A DNA stretch of 47,808 bases from Streptomyces aurantiacus (GTDB taxonomy: Bacteria > Actinomycetota > Actinomycetes > Streptomycetales > Streptomycetaceae): NCBI RefSeq assembly GCF_001418335.1, contig NZ_LIPP01000119.1:17029-64836 (forward strand). Reading direction: 5' to 3'. Numbering within the stretch: position 1 is the first letter of the stretch; every line of letters begins with the position of its first letter. A model generated the notes under the pieces. The model worked only from the letters and a program-made list of their open reading frames with translations. It made no database searches and had not been told where the DNA came from. The position numbers were made by a program, and so were the translations under genes. This document shows, one piece after another, positions 14,402-22,431 of this stretch.

Positions 14402-14452
14402 GGTGAGTGCGCCCGCTGCAAGCCAGAAGGTACAGGGAGAGAAGGGGCTCTG

Positions 14453-16183
14453 GTGCTTGACCATCTGATCAAAGGTGTGACCGTCGTCGACGGGTCGGGT
14501 GGGCCCGCCTTTGTCGGGGACGTGGGGATACGGGACGGGCGGATCGCCGCGGTCGGGGCCGTCGGCGAGGCCGCCCGTACGAGTGAGGACGCCTCCGGGC
14601 TCGTACTCGCGCCCGGGTTCGTGGACCCTCACACGCACTACGACGCCCAGCTCTTCTGGGACCCGTACGCGACGCCCTCGCTCAACCACGGCGTGACGAC
14701 GGTGGCGGGCGGCAACTGCGGTTTCACCCTGGCCCCCTTGAATCCGGCGCGGCCCGACGACGCCGACTACACGCGGCGGATGATGTCCAAGGTCGAGGGC
14801 ATGTCGCTGGTCGCGCTTGAGCAGGGTGCGCCGTGGAACTGGCACTCCTTCGGGGAGTATCTCGATGCGCTCGAAGGGCGGATCGCCGTCAACGCCGGGT
14901 TCATGGTGGGGCATTGCGCGCTGCGGCGGTATGTGATGGGCGCCGAGGCCGTCGGCGGGCAGCCCACGCGGGAGCAGCTGGCGGCGATGGTCGCGCTGCT
15001 CGACGAGGCCATGGCGGCCGGTGCCTGGGGGCTCTCCACCACCCAGTCGTCCACCCACTCCGACGGTGACGGCAGGCCCGTCGCCTCCCGGCACGCGCGG
15101 CCCGCCGAGCTGCTCGCGCTCTCCCGGGCGGTCGGCGCACGCGAGGGCACCCAGATCGAGGCGATCGTGGCGGGCTGCCTCGACCAGTTCAGCGACGACG
15201 AGATCGATCTGTTCGTGGAGATGAGCGCGGCGGCCGGCCGCCCGCTGAACTGGAACGTCCTGACGATCGACGCGGCCGTCCCCGAGCGCGTGCCACGGCA
15301 GCTGGCGGCGAGCGAGCGGGCCCGTAAGGCCGGCGGGCGGATCGTGGCCCTCACGATGCCGATCCTCACGCCGATGAACATGTCGCTCGGCACCTTCTGC
15401 GCCCTCAACCTCATCCCCGGCTGGGGCGACGTCCTCGCCCTCCCCGTGCCCGAGCGGATCGCGAAACTCCGGGACCCCGGAGTCCGGGCCGAGATGCTGC
15501 GGCGGGCCGCCTCGAAGGAGGCCGGTGTCTTCCGGCGCCTCGCCGACTTCGGGCGGTACGTCATCGGGGACACGTACAGCGCGGCGAACGAGGGGCTCAC
15601 CGGGCGGGTCGTACGGGACATCGCGGCCGAGCGCGGCCAGGAGCCCTTCGAGTGCATCGTCGAGATCTGCGCCAACGACCGGATGCGTACGGTCCTTTGG
15701 CCCATGCCGACCGACAACGACCCCGACTCGTGGACCCTGCGCCAGGAGACGTGGCGGCACGAGGACGTGCTGCTCGGCGGCTCGGACGCGGGCGCCCATC
15801 TGGACCGGATGTGCGGGGCGCCGTACACGACCCGGTTCCTCGGGGACTGTCTGCGGGGCAGGCAGCTGGTCACGCTGGAGCAGGCGGTGAAGATGCTCAC
15901 GGACGATCCCGCACAGCTCTTCGGGCTTCGCGAGCGCGGCCGGATCGCGGAGGGTTTCCATGCGGACCTCGTGCTCTTCGACCCGGACCGGATCGACGCC
16001 GGCAAGGCCACCCTGGTGCACGACCTGCCGGGAGACAGCCCGCGTCTCGACTCGAAGGCGATCGGCGTCACGGCCGTGTGGGTCAATGGCGTCGAGTCGA
16101 TACGCGACGACGTGGTGACCGGGGCCGTACCCGGCCAGGTGCTCCGCTCGGGCCGGGACACCCGCACGGTGAGTACGAAGTGA
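14453..16183 (+). CDS. N-acyl-D-amino-acid deacylase family amidohydrolase
   Basis: A 576-residue amidohydrolase_3 / D-aminoacylase-type enzyme. Near residue 60 is GFVDPHTHYDAQLFWDP with the metal-binding H-x-H. Later come GGNCGFTLAPL, the conserved catalytic-region GSDAGAHLD, and the C-terminal GRIAEGFHADLVLFDPD typical of amidohydrolases. It would hydrolyse an amide or cyclic imide/ester bond; many family members in catabolic operons do not act on D-amino acids. The GTG start has AGAAGGGG upstream. Its TGA overlaps the start of the aldehyde dehydrogenase (GTGA), showing tight coupling. Confidence 0.82.
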   Translation: MLDHLIKGVTVVDGSGGPAFVGDVGIRDGRIAAVGAVGEAARTSEDASGLVLAPGFVDPHTHYDAQLFWDPYATPSLNHGVTTVAGGNCGFTLAPLNPARPDDADYTRRMMSKVEGMSLVALEQGAPWNWHSFGEYLDALEGRIAVNAGFMVGHCALRRYVMGAEAVGGQPTREQLAAMVALLDEAMAAGAWGLSTTQSSTHSDGDGRPVASRHARPAELLALSRAVGAREGTQIEAIVAGCLDQFSDDEIDLFVEMSAAAGRPLNWNVLTIDAAVPERVPRQLAASERARKAGGRIVALTMPILTPMNMSLGTFCALNLIPGWGDVLALPVPERIAKLRDPGVRAEMLRRAASKEAGVFRRLADFGRYVIGDTYSAANEGLTGRVVRDIAAERGQEPFECIVEICANDRMRTVLWPMPTDNDPDSWTLRQETWRHEDVLLGGSDAGAHLDRMCGAPYTTRFLGDCLRGRQLVTLEQAVKMLTDDPAQLFGLRERGRIAEGFHADLVLFDPDRIDAGKATLVHDLPGDSPRLDSKAIGVTAVWVNGVESIRDDVVTGAVPGQVLRSGRDTRTVSTK

Positions 16184-17646
16184 CGGGTCATCAAGTAAGT
16201 GAGGGGCAGCGGCTGTTCATCGGTGGCTCTTGGGTGGAGCCCGACGGCGGTCACTACGAGGTGATCGACCCGGCGACCGAGGACGTCGTCGGGGCGGCTC
16301 CGGAGGCCTCGCGGGACCAGGTGCACGCGGCGGCGGGCGCGGCCCGTGAGGCCTTCCGGGCCTGGTCGCGCACGGCACCCGAGGAGCGGGCCGCCGTCCT
16401 GCGCCGGGCGGCCGGGGAGATCCGCCGCAACCTCGTCCCGTACGCCGAGCTGGCCCAGGCGGAGAGCGGGGCCACCACCGGCACCGCGCGCGGGATGCAG
16501 GTGGGGGTCGGGGCGGCCCGTTTCGAGCGGTACGCGCGCGTGGAGCCCGTCGAGGAGCCGCTGCCGCCGCAGATCAACGAGGCGGGACCGTTCGGCGGGG
16601 CGGCCGTCATGGGGGCCCTCGCCGTGCGCCGGCCGGTGGGCGTGGTCACCTGCATCACCTCGTACAACAACCCCTGGGCGAACCCGGCCGGCAAGATCGC
16701 GCCGGCCCTGGCGATGGGCAACACGGTCGTCGTGAAGCCCGCCCCGCAGGACCCGCTCTCCGTGTACCGGATGGCCGAGGCGCTGGAGGCGGCGGGTGTG
16801 CCGCCGGGGGTCGTGAACGTCGTCAGCGGGTCGCGGGCGGAGGTCGGGGAGGCGGCCGTCGACTCGGCTGACGTCGACATGGTGAGCTTCACCGGCTCGA
16901 CCGCGGTCGGCCGGCGCATCGCCGAGGTGTGCGGGCGTGGGATGAAACGGCAGTTGATGGAGCTGGGCGGGAAGGGCGCGGCGATCGTCTTCGAGGACGC
17001 GGACCTGGGCTCGGCGGTCCGGGGCATCGGGACCACCTTCTCGTTCTACAGCGGCCAGATCTGCACGGCCCCGACGCGGGTGCTCGCGCAGCGACCGGTG
17101 TACGACCGGCTGGTGACTCAACTAGCCGCGTATATCGGCCAGTTGAAGGTGGGGGACCCGCGGGCGGCGGGCACGGTCGTCGGCCCGGTGATCTCCGCGG
17201 CGCACCGCGACCGCGTCGAGTCGTACGTCGAACTGGGCCGCAAGGAGGGCGCGCGGGTGGTCGCGGGCGGCGAACGCCCGGCGTTCGACCGGGGCTTCTA
17301 CGTGGCGCCCACGCTGCTCGCGGACTGCACCAGCGACATGCGGGTGGTCCGCGAGGAGATCTTCGGTCCTGTCGTCGTGGTCCTGCCCTTCGACGACGAG
17401 GAGGAGGCCGTCGCGCTGGCCGACGACAGCGAGTACGGGCTGATCGACTATGTCTGGTCCGGCGACGTGGCCCGCGCCTTCCGGGTCGCGGGGCGGCTGC
17501 GGGCCGGGGGCGTCGGCGTCAACACGGTCGGCCGCAACATGGAGGCGCCGTTCGGCGGCTTCAAGCAGAGCGGGGTGGGGCGGGACGTGGGCTCGTACGC
17601 CCTGCACGCGTACGCGGAGCTGCAGTCGTTGGTGTGGCCGGGCTGA
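16180..17646 (+). CDS. Aldehyde dehydrogenase family protein
   Basis: A 488-residue NAD(P)-dependent aldehyde dehydrogenase. The signatures are complete: TSYNNPWANPAGKIAPALAMGNTVVVKPAP (catalytic Asn and cofactor Lys), FTGSTAVGRRI, MELGGKGAAIVFEDADL (general-base Glu), FYSGQICTAPTRVL (catalytic Cys) and the late EEIFGPVVVVLPF. It would oxidise an aldehyde to the acid. It begins at GTG overlapping the deacylase stop by four bases and ends the operon. The likely substrate is the product of the LLM monooxygenase or deacylase. Confidence 0.87.
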   Translation: MTGHQVSEGQRLFIGGSWVEPDGGHYEVIDPATEDVVGAAPEASRDQVHAAAGAAREAFRAWSRTAPEERAAVLRRAAGEIRRNLVPYAELAQAESGATTGTARGMQVGVGAARFERYARVEPVEEPLPPQINEAGPFGGAAVMGALAVRRPVGVVTCITSYNNPWANPAGKIAPALAMGNTVVVKPAPQDPLSVYRMAEALEAAGVPPGVVNVVSGSRAEVGEAAVDSADVDMVSFTGSTAVGRRIAEVCGRGMKRQLMELGGKGAAIVFEDADLGSAVRGIGTTFSFYSGQICTAPTRVLAQRPVYDRLVTQLAAYIGQLKVGDPRAAGTVVGPVISAAHRDRVESYVELGRKEGARVVAGGERPAFDRGFYVAPTLLADCTSDMRVVREEIFGPVVVVLPFDDEEEAVALADDSEYGLIDYVWSGDVARAFRVAGRLRAGGVGVNTVGRNMEAPFGGFKQSGVGRDVGSYALHAYAELQSLVWPG

Positions 17647-17694
17647 CGGTCGGGCTGACGGCCGGGGCGGCCTGGGCGGAGGGTGGGGCGGTCG

Positions 17695-18303
17695 TCAGGC
17701 GGGCGGCCAGTTCCGCAGCGCCGTGTCGGCCACGTACTGGAGGTCGTCGCGGGTGGTGCCGCCGGCGGCCTGGACGGCGATGCCGTTCGCGATGGTCATG
17801 AGATAGCGGGCCAGCGCCGCCGGATCGACGTCGGGAGACAGATCGCCTTCGTCGACGGCCTGCCGGAACCGGTCGTGAAGGTGGTCGGTGCCCTTGTTGC
17901 GCCAGGCGGTGAGGACGTCCCGGGAGTTGCGCGCATGCTCGCCCGCGACGAGCGAGGCCTGGACGCCGAGGCATCCGGTGGGACAGCCGGGGCGGGTGGA
18001 GGTCTGGACGGCGCCACGCAGGAACGCGACGGCCACCTGCCGGGCGGTCGGCTCCCGAAGGGCCCGCCCCAGGTACGAGGCGGGGCCTTCCTCGTAGCGC
18101 GCCAGGGCCTTGAGGAACAGCTCGTCCTTGTTGCCGAAGGCCGCGTACATGCTGGTGCGGGTGATGCCCATGGCGGCGGTCAGGTCGGTGAGGCTGGCGC
18201 CTTCGTAGCCCTGTGCCCAGAAGACCCGCATGGCCCGATCGAGGGCTTCGTCGGCGTCGAAGCCTCTGGGCCGGCCGATCGGCGCTTTCCGCTGGCTCTC
18301 CAT
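17695..18303 (-). CDS. TetR family repressor divergent from an SDR
   Basis: A 202-residue TetR protein. The N terminus reads IGRPRGFDADEALDRAMRVFWAQGYEGASLTDLTAAMGITRTSMYAAFGNKDELFLKAL, a HTH of the type seen in regulators paired with SDRs or efflux pumps. PGCPTGCLGVQA in the ligand domain is a recurrent motif in this subgroup. It starts at ATG 18303 and is divergent from the SDR at 18409, with a perfect 18-bp palindrome between, so it probably represses both genes. Confidence 0.86.
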   Translation of the reverse strand: MESQRKAPIGRPRGFDADEALDRAMRVFWAQGYEGASLTDLTAAMGITRTSMYAAFGNKDELFLKALARYEEGPASYLGRALREPTARQVAVAFLRGAVQTSTRPGCPTGCLGVQASLVAGEHARNSRDVLTAWRNKGTDHLHDRFRQAVDEGDLSPDVDPAALARYLMTIANGIAVQAAGGTTRDDLQYVADTALRNWPPA

Positions 18304-18325
18304 GGACCCCACCCTACCTCTTCGG

Positions 18326-18337
18326 TACCGGCCGGTG
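18326..18337. promoter_or_regulatory. Secondary site TACCGGCCGGTG
   Basis: It resembles the core of the 18370 palindrome (TACCGATCGGTA) with an internal perfect ACCGGCCGGT, and lies 22 bp upstream of the tetR start. It may be a second binding site for the same repressor. Confidence 0.4.
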
Positions 18338-18369
18338 CATAACGTGCTACGGTTTCGCTCCACATCGAT

Positions 18370-18387
18370 CAGTACCGATCGGTACTG
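18370..18387. promoter_or_regulatory. Operator CAGTACCGATCGGTACTG
   Basis: A perfect uninterrupted 18-bp palindrome in the 105-bp divergent region between the TetR gene and the SDR, 21 bp before the SDR start. It is the expected form of a TetR operator. Confidence 0.7.
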
Positions 18388-18408
18388 AAGTTTATGGAGG
18401 TCATACGC

Positions 18409-19158
18409 ATGGGGCAGCTTGAGGGCAAGACGGCCGTCGTCACCGGGGGCGGTACCGGGATCGGCCTGGCGAGCGCGGTGCGGCTGGCGGACGAGGGCGC
18501 GCACGTGTTCATCACCGGCCGGCGCAAGACCGAGCTGGACGCGGCGGTGGAGACCATCGGGGCGGCGGGGGTCACCGCTGTGGTGGGCGACATCACGGAC
18601 TCGGCGGACCTGGACCGGCTGTACGACGCGGTCCGCGCCCGGGGCCGGGGTCTGGACGTGCTCTTCGCGAACGCGGGGACCGCCTCGCTGGCGACGCTGG
18701 AGCACGTCACCGAGGAGCAGGTCGACCAGGCCTTCGCGGTCAATGTGCGGGGCACGCTGTTCACCGTGCAGAAGTCGCTGCCGCTGCTCAACGAGGGCGC
18801 CTCGGTGATCCTCAACGCGTCCACCGCCGCCGACAACGGCACGGAGGCGTTCAGCGTGTACGCGGCCACGAAGGCCGCCGTCCGGTCCTTCGCGCGGGGC
18901 TGGGCCAACGAACTCGCGGGCCGCGGCGTCCGGGTCAACGCCGTCTCGCCGGGCCCGGTGGACACTCCCGGGATCACGGACCTCTTCGGCGAGGAGAACG
19001 CCCCGGCCGTCCGGGAGCAGCTCGCCGGCGGCATCGCCCTGGGCCGGATGGGCCGCCCGGAGGAGGTCGCGGCGCTGGTGGCGTTCCTCGCCTCCGACCA
19101 GAGCAGCTTCATGCTGGGCGCCAATCTGTACGTCGACGGCGGCGAGAACCAGATCTGA
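18409..19158 (+). CDS. SDR family oxidoreductase under a divergent TetR
   Basis: A 249-residue classical SDR: TGGGTGIG cofactor motif near residue 12, ITGRRKTELD (Arg-Arg after beta-2 suggests NADP), NAG in LFANAGTA, NASTAADNG with the catalytic Ser, YAATK catalytic pair, and C-terminal LYVDGG. Such TetR-SDR pairs are common in actinobacteria and usually respond to an aldehyde, quinone or xenobiotic. ATG 18409 is chosen because GGAGG lies 9 nt upstream; the ATG at 18394 would overlap that site. Confidence 0.85.
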   Translation: MGQLEGKTAVVTGGGTGIGLASAVRLADEGAHVFITGRRKTELDAAVETIGAAGVTAVVGDITDSADLDRLYDAVRARGRGLDVLFANAGTASLATLEHVTEEQVDQAFAVNVRGTLFTVQKSLPLLNEGASVILNASTAADNGTEAFSVYAATKAAVRSFARGWANELAGRGVRVNAVSPGPVDTPGITDLFGEENAPAVREQLAGGIALGRMGRPEEVAALVAFLASDQSSFMLGANLYVDGGENQI

Positions 19159-19220
19159 CCCGCGGGCGGGGACGGGCGAGGGGCGACGGGGCCGGGCGAC
19201 GTCCGTCGCGAGCGGCGGCG

Positions 19221-19520
19221 CTACAGATCGAAGACGGCGCGAAGCCCGATCTCGACGGCCTCCATGACGCGGTCGTCCACCGGCCCCAGGTCTTCGGCGA
19301 ACCGGGGCGCGGACAGCGTGCGGAACTCTCCGAGCACGATGGTGCCCGACGAGGGCGTGCCGACCGGAATATCGACGAGCGTCGCCTCCCGCACCTGCTG
19401 CGGATAGACGAGTACGCAGGTGGCGGTCTTGTTCTGGGCGTTGAGGGCGTCGGACGAGATCACCAGGGCGTGCGCGGGACCTCCGGCGAAGGACAGCTGA
19501 TAGACGTTCCCTCGCTTCAC
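19221..19520 (-). CDS. MazF/PemK-type toxin
   Basis: A 99-residue type II toxin of the MazF/PemK fold, a ribosome-independent mRNA endonuclease. The start MKRGNVYQLSF, the strand HALVISSDALN and the VLVYPQ region match the SH3-like barrel with its conserved Arg. FRTLSAPRFAEDLGPVD supplies the later active-site region. Its ATG overlaps the antitoxin stop (ATGA), giving coupled translation and the usual antitoxin-first order. The cut site and activity cannot be predicted. Confidence 0.8.
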   Translation of the reverse strand: MKRGNVYQLSFAGGPAHALVISSDALNAQNKTATCVLVYPQQVREATLVDIPVGTPSSGTIVLGEFRTLSAPRFAEDLGPVDDRVMEAVEIGLRAVFDL

Positions 19521-19747
19521 CGCCCCGCCACCCGCGCCCAGCGCTCCAAGGTGGCGTCCTCGCTCTCGGCGGGCTCCGCCGCGGTGGTCACTATCCCGGC
19601 CTCGGCCCGCACTCGCGCGGACTTCTCCAGCTCTTCGGCGAGCATCTGGCGACGCAGTATCCGGGTGGTGTACGCGGAGGCGTTGCCCTTGGCCTTCACG
19701 TAAGCGGCCACGTCATCGGGCAGGCTCATCGTCATGTTGACCGTCAT
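19517..19747 (-). CDS. Antitoxin partner of the MazF-type toxin
   Basis: A 76-residue protein: MTVNMTMSLPDDVAAYVKAKGNASAYTTRILRRQMLAEEL is a ribbon-helix-helix-like DNA-binding N terminus. The C terminus (AEPAESEDATLERWARVAGR) is acidic then basic, suited to wrap and inhibit MazF. It should bind its own promoter as antitoxin or toxin-antitoxin complex. It is encoded first, overlapping the toxin by four bases. Confidence 0.78.
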   Translation of the reverse strand: MTVNMTMSLPDDVAAYVKAKGNASAYTTRILRRQMLAEELEKSARVRAEAGIVTTAAEPAESEDATLERWARVAGR

Positions 19748-19784
19748 GCAGGCATCATATCCAGCTTGGTCGGTGTGCGATTTT

Positions 19785-19824
19785 GCCGTAGCGGTGTTAC
19801 TTCAATGGGTAGCGTCGCTACGGC
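19785..19824. promoter_or_regulatory. Inverted repeats between the toxin-antitoxin and SDR operons
   Basis: GCCGTAGCG (19785-19793) is matched by CGCTACGGC (19816-19824). Inside the right arm lies a perfect 6-1-6 palindrome GTAGCG-T-CGCTAC (19809-19821). The segment sits between divergent units, 67 bp before the first SDR. It could be the operator of the TetR encoded at the end of the SDR operon, of the antitoxin, or both. Confidence 0.5.
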
Positions 19825-19890
19825 ATAGGTGTTAGCGTTGTTGTCGTAGGGAGGCGAACAGCGCTACCCGCCGACATGAGGAGCACCGTC

Positions 19891-20655
19891 ATGACTGAGC
19901 AGACCGGTACCGGAAGCACCGGAACCTCCCCCCGCGTCGCGATCGTCACCGGCGGTTCGCGCGGAATCGGACGCGAGTCCGCGGAGCGGCTGGCGGCCGA
20001 CGGATTCGCCGTCGTCGTGAACTTCGCGGGCAACCAGGCCGCCGCCGACGAGACCGTCGGCGCGATCACCGAGGCCGGCGGCCGGGCGTTCGCCTTCCGG
20101 GCCGACGTGGCCGAGGAGACCGAGGTCGCGGCGCTCTTCGACGCCGCCGAGTCGACGTACGGCGGGGTCGACGTCGTGGTCCACGCGGCCGGTGTGATGA
20201 CCCTGGCGCCGCTGGCCGACACCGACCTCGACGCCCTGGACCGAATGCACCGCACCAACATCCGCGGCACCTTCGTCGTCGACCAGCAGGCCGTACGCCG
20301 GCTGCGTACGGGCGGCGCGATCCTCAACTTCTCCAGCTCCGTACTGGCACTCGCCATCCCCGGTTACGCCGGGTACGCCGCCACCAAGGGTGCCGTCGAG
20401 GCCATGACCCTGATCCTGGCCCGCGAGCTGCGCGGCCGGGACATCACCGTCAACGCGGTGGCCCCCGGCCCGACCGCGACCGCCCTGTTCCTGGACGGCA
20501 AGGACGAGGAGACCATCGCGCGGATGGCCGCCCAGCCGCCGCTGGAACGCCTGGGCACGCCCGACGACATCGCCGGGGTCGTGTCCTTCCTGGCAGGCCC
20601 GGCCGGCCGCTGGGTCAACGGCCAGGTGCTGCGCGCCAACGGCGGCATCGCGTAA
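19891..20655 (+). CDS. SDR family oxidoreductase, first gene of an SDR-SDR-TetR operon
   Basis: A 254-residue classical SDR: TGGSRGIGRESAERLAADG cofactor loop near residue 15, VHAAGVMT, catalytic NFSSSVL and YAATK, and the ending GQVLRANGGIA. It is FabG-like in form; the substrate is unknown. GAGGAG lies 7 nt before ATG 19891, so I reject the ATG at 19876. It is followed after 48 bp by a second SDR. Confidence 0.84.
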   Translation: MTEQTGTGSTGTSPRVAIVTGGSRGIGRESAERLAADGFAVVVNFAGNQAAADETVGAITEAGGRAFAFRADVAEETEVAALFDAAESTYGGVDVVVHAAGVMTLAPLADTDLDALDRMHRTNIRGTFVVDQQAVRRLRTGGAILNFSSSVLALAIPGYAGYAATKGAVEAMTLILARELRGRDITVNAVAPGPTATALFLDGKDEETIARMAAQPPLERLGTPDDIAGVVSFLAGPAGRWVNGQVLRANGGIA

Positions 20656-20703
20656 ACCGCCTTCTTCTCCCTCACCTCTTCCCCCACCCTCAGGAGTTCC
20701 GTC

Positions 20704-21636
20704 ATGGGCAGGACGATCGTCATCACGGGCGCGGGTTCCGGTTTCGGCGCGCTCGCCGCGCGGGCGCTGGCCGACGCCGGGCACACCGTCTACGCGGCGA
20801 TGCGTGACATGGGCGGCCGTAACGCGGCCCGGGTCGCGCAGGCGGAGGCGTACGCCGCCGAGCACCAAGTCGATCTGCGCACGGTCGAGTTGGACGTCCT
20901 CTCGCAGGAGTCCGCGGACGCCGCCGTCGCCACGGTCCTGGCCGAGGCCGGCACGCTGGACGTGGTCGTGCACAACGCGGGCCACATGGTCACAGGACCC
21001 GCCGAGGCCTTCACCCCCGAAGAACTGGCCGCGGTGTACGACACCAACGTGCTCGGCACCCAGCGCGTCAACCGGGCCGCCCTTCCGCACCTGCGCGCCC
21101 AGGAGCACGGCCTGGTCCTCTGGGTCGGCTCGACCTCGACGAGGGGCGGCACCCCGCCCTACCTCGCGCCGTACTTCGCCGCGAAGGCCGCGATGGACGC
21201 GCTCGCGGTGTCGTACGCGGCCGAGCTGGCCCGCTTCGGCATCGAGACGACCATCGTGGTGCCGGGCGCCTTTACCTCGGGCACGGAGCACTTCGCGACG
21301 GGCGGCCACCCCTCCGAGCGGACGGTGCTGCCCGCGTACGAGGAGCGGTACACGGGTCTGATGGACCAGGTCGCCGAGCGCCTCGCCGCCCTTGAGCCGG
21401 CCGACGCCCCCGCGTCCCTGGTGGCCGACGCGATCGTCGAGGTCGTCGGCACCCCGCACGGCGAGCGGCCCTTCCGGGTCCACGTCGACCCCTCGAACGA
21501 CGGGTCGGAAGAGGTCAGCCGGGTCGCGGACCGCATCCGCGCGGAGTTCCTGACGCGGATAGGCCTGGACGACCTGCTCACTCCGCGGTCCCCGACCCAC
21601 CCCCAGCCCTCGGCCTCCGCACGGTCCGCCGTATGA
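20704..21636 (+). CDS. SDR family oxidoreductase, second gene of the operon
   Basis: A 310-residue SDR with TGAGSGFGALAARALADAGHTVYAAMRD (cofactor loop, Arg after beta-2 favouring NADP), NAGHMVTGPAEAFTPEE, GSTSTRGG, and YFAAK as the catalytic pair. The C-terminal extension (VDPSNDGSEEVSRVADRIRAEFL) is typical of the retinol-dehydrogenase-like branch. CAGGAG lies upstream of the ATG. Its TGA overlaps the ATG of the following TetR gene. Confidence 0.84.
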   Translation: MGRTIVITGAGSGFGALAARALADAGHTVYAAMRDMGGRNAARVAQAEAYAAEHQVDLRTVELDVLSQESADAAVATVLAEAGTLDVVVHNAGHMVTGPAEAFTPEELAAVYDTNVLGTQRVNRAALPHLRAQEHGLVLWVGSTSTRGGTPPYLAPYFAAKAAMDALAVSYAAELARFGIETTIVVPGAFTSGTEHFATGGHPSERTVLPAYEERYTGLMDQVAERLAALEPADAPASLVADAIVEVVGTPHGERPFRVHVDPSNDGSEEVSRVADRIRAEFLTRIGLDDLLTPRSPTHPQPSASARSAV

Positions 21637-22415
21637 GCTCGGATAGCGTCACGGCCGTGAGTACGAAAGCGCGCATTCTCGAAGTGGCGGCGGCCCTGGT
21701 CGCCGAGTCCTCGAACGGGGACGTCTCGACCAGGGCCGTGTGCGAGGCCGCCGGGGTCGGCGCCCCCGCCCTCTACCGCCACTTCGGGGACAAGGAGGGC
21801 CTCCTGTCGGCGGTCGTCGACCACGGCTGGGACAAGTACCTCGCGACCAAGCGCGACCGGGCCCCCGGCACCGACCCCGTCGAGGATCTGCGGGACGGCT
21901 GGGACAGCCACGTCGAGTTCGCCCTGGGCAACCCGAACCTGTTCCGCCTGATGCACTCCCCGGCGATGCGTACGCCCCCGGCGGCGGCCCTGGAATCCCA
22001 CCGCATCCTCACATCGGACCTGCAACGGGCCGCCGGGCAGGGCAAGTTGACCATGTCTCCCGAACTGGCGGCCCAGATCATCATGTCGGCGAACGTCGGC
22101 GTGGCCCTGATGCGGGTCTCGCGCCCGGCGACGTTCTCCGACGAGTCGGTGTCCCGCCGGGTCCGGGACGCGGTCCACGCGACGGTCTTCACCCCGGACG
22201 TGACGCGGCCACGCGGAACGGCCGAGGCGGTGGCGTCCGACCCGGTGGAGGCGGACTCCGCGCAGGTCGAGCCCCGCGTCCCCGCCACGGCGGCCCACCT
22301 GAACGCCCTCATGCGCCAGTTCCCGCCCCCGCACCTCACCCGGGCCGAGAGCAGCCTGCTCACGGAGTGGCTGGACCGCCTCTCGAACACGTCACGGGAC
22401 CAGGGGCAGCGGTAG
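21633..22415 (+). CDS. TetR family repressor at the end of the SDR operon
   Basis: A 260-residue TetR protein: STKARILEVAAALVAESSNGDVSTRAVCEAAGVGAPALYRHFGDKEGLLSAVVDHGW is the HTH region. The ligand domain is longer than usual, with a C-terminal tail (about residues 195-260) rich in Pro/Ala and then LNALMRQFPPPHLTRAESSLLTEWL. Translation is coupled to the SDR by an ATGA overlap, so it probably senses the SDR substrate and controls the operon through the GTAGCGTCGCTAC palindrome. Confidence 0.83.
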   Translation: MSSDSVTAVSTKARILEVAAALVAESSNGDVSTRAVCEAAGVGAPALYRHFGDKEGLLSAVVDHGWDKYLATKRDRAPGTDPVEDLRDGWDSHVEFALGNPNLFRLMHSPAMRTPPAAALESHRILTSDLQRAAGQGKLTMSPELAAQIIMSANVGVALMRVSRPATFSDESVSRRVRDAVHATVFTPDVTRPRGTAEAVASDPVEADSAQVEPRVPATAAHLNALMRQFPPPHLTRAESSLLTEWLDRLSNTSRDQGQR

Positions 22416-22431
22416 CAATAGCAGCAGCGGT

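Noticed and set aside
14039..17121. Long minus-strand frames opposite the deacylase and aldehyde dehydrogenase
   Set aside because: The plus-strand proteins have complete catalytic motifs; the antisense frames show Arg/Pro/Gly-rich shadow composition.
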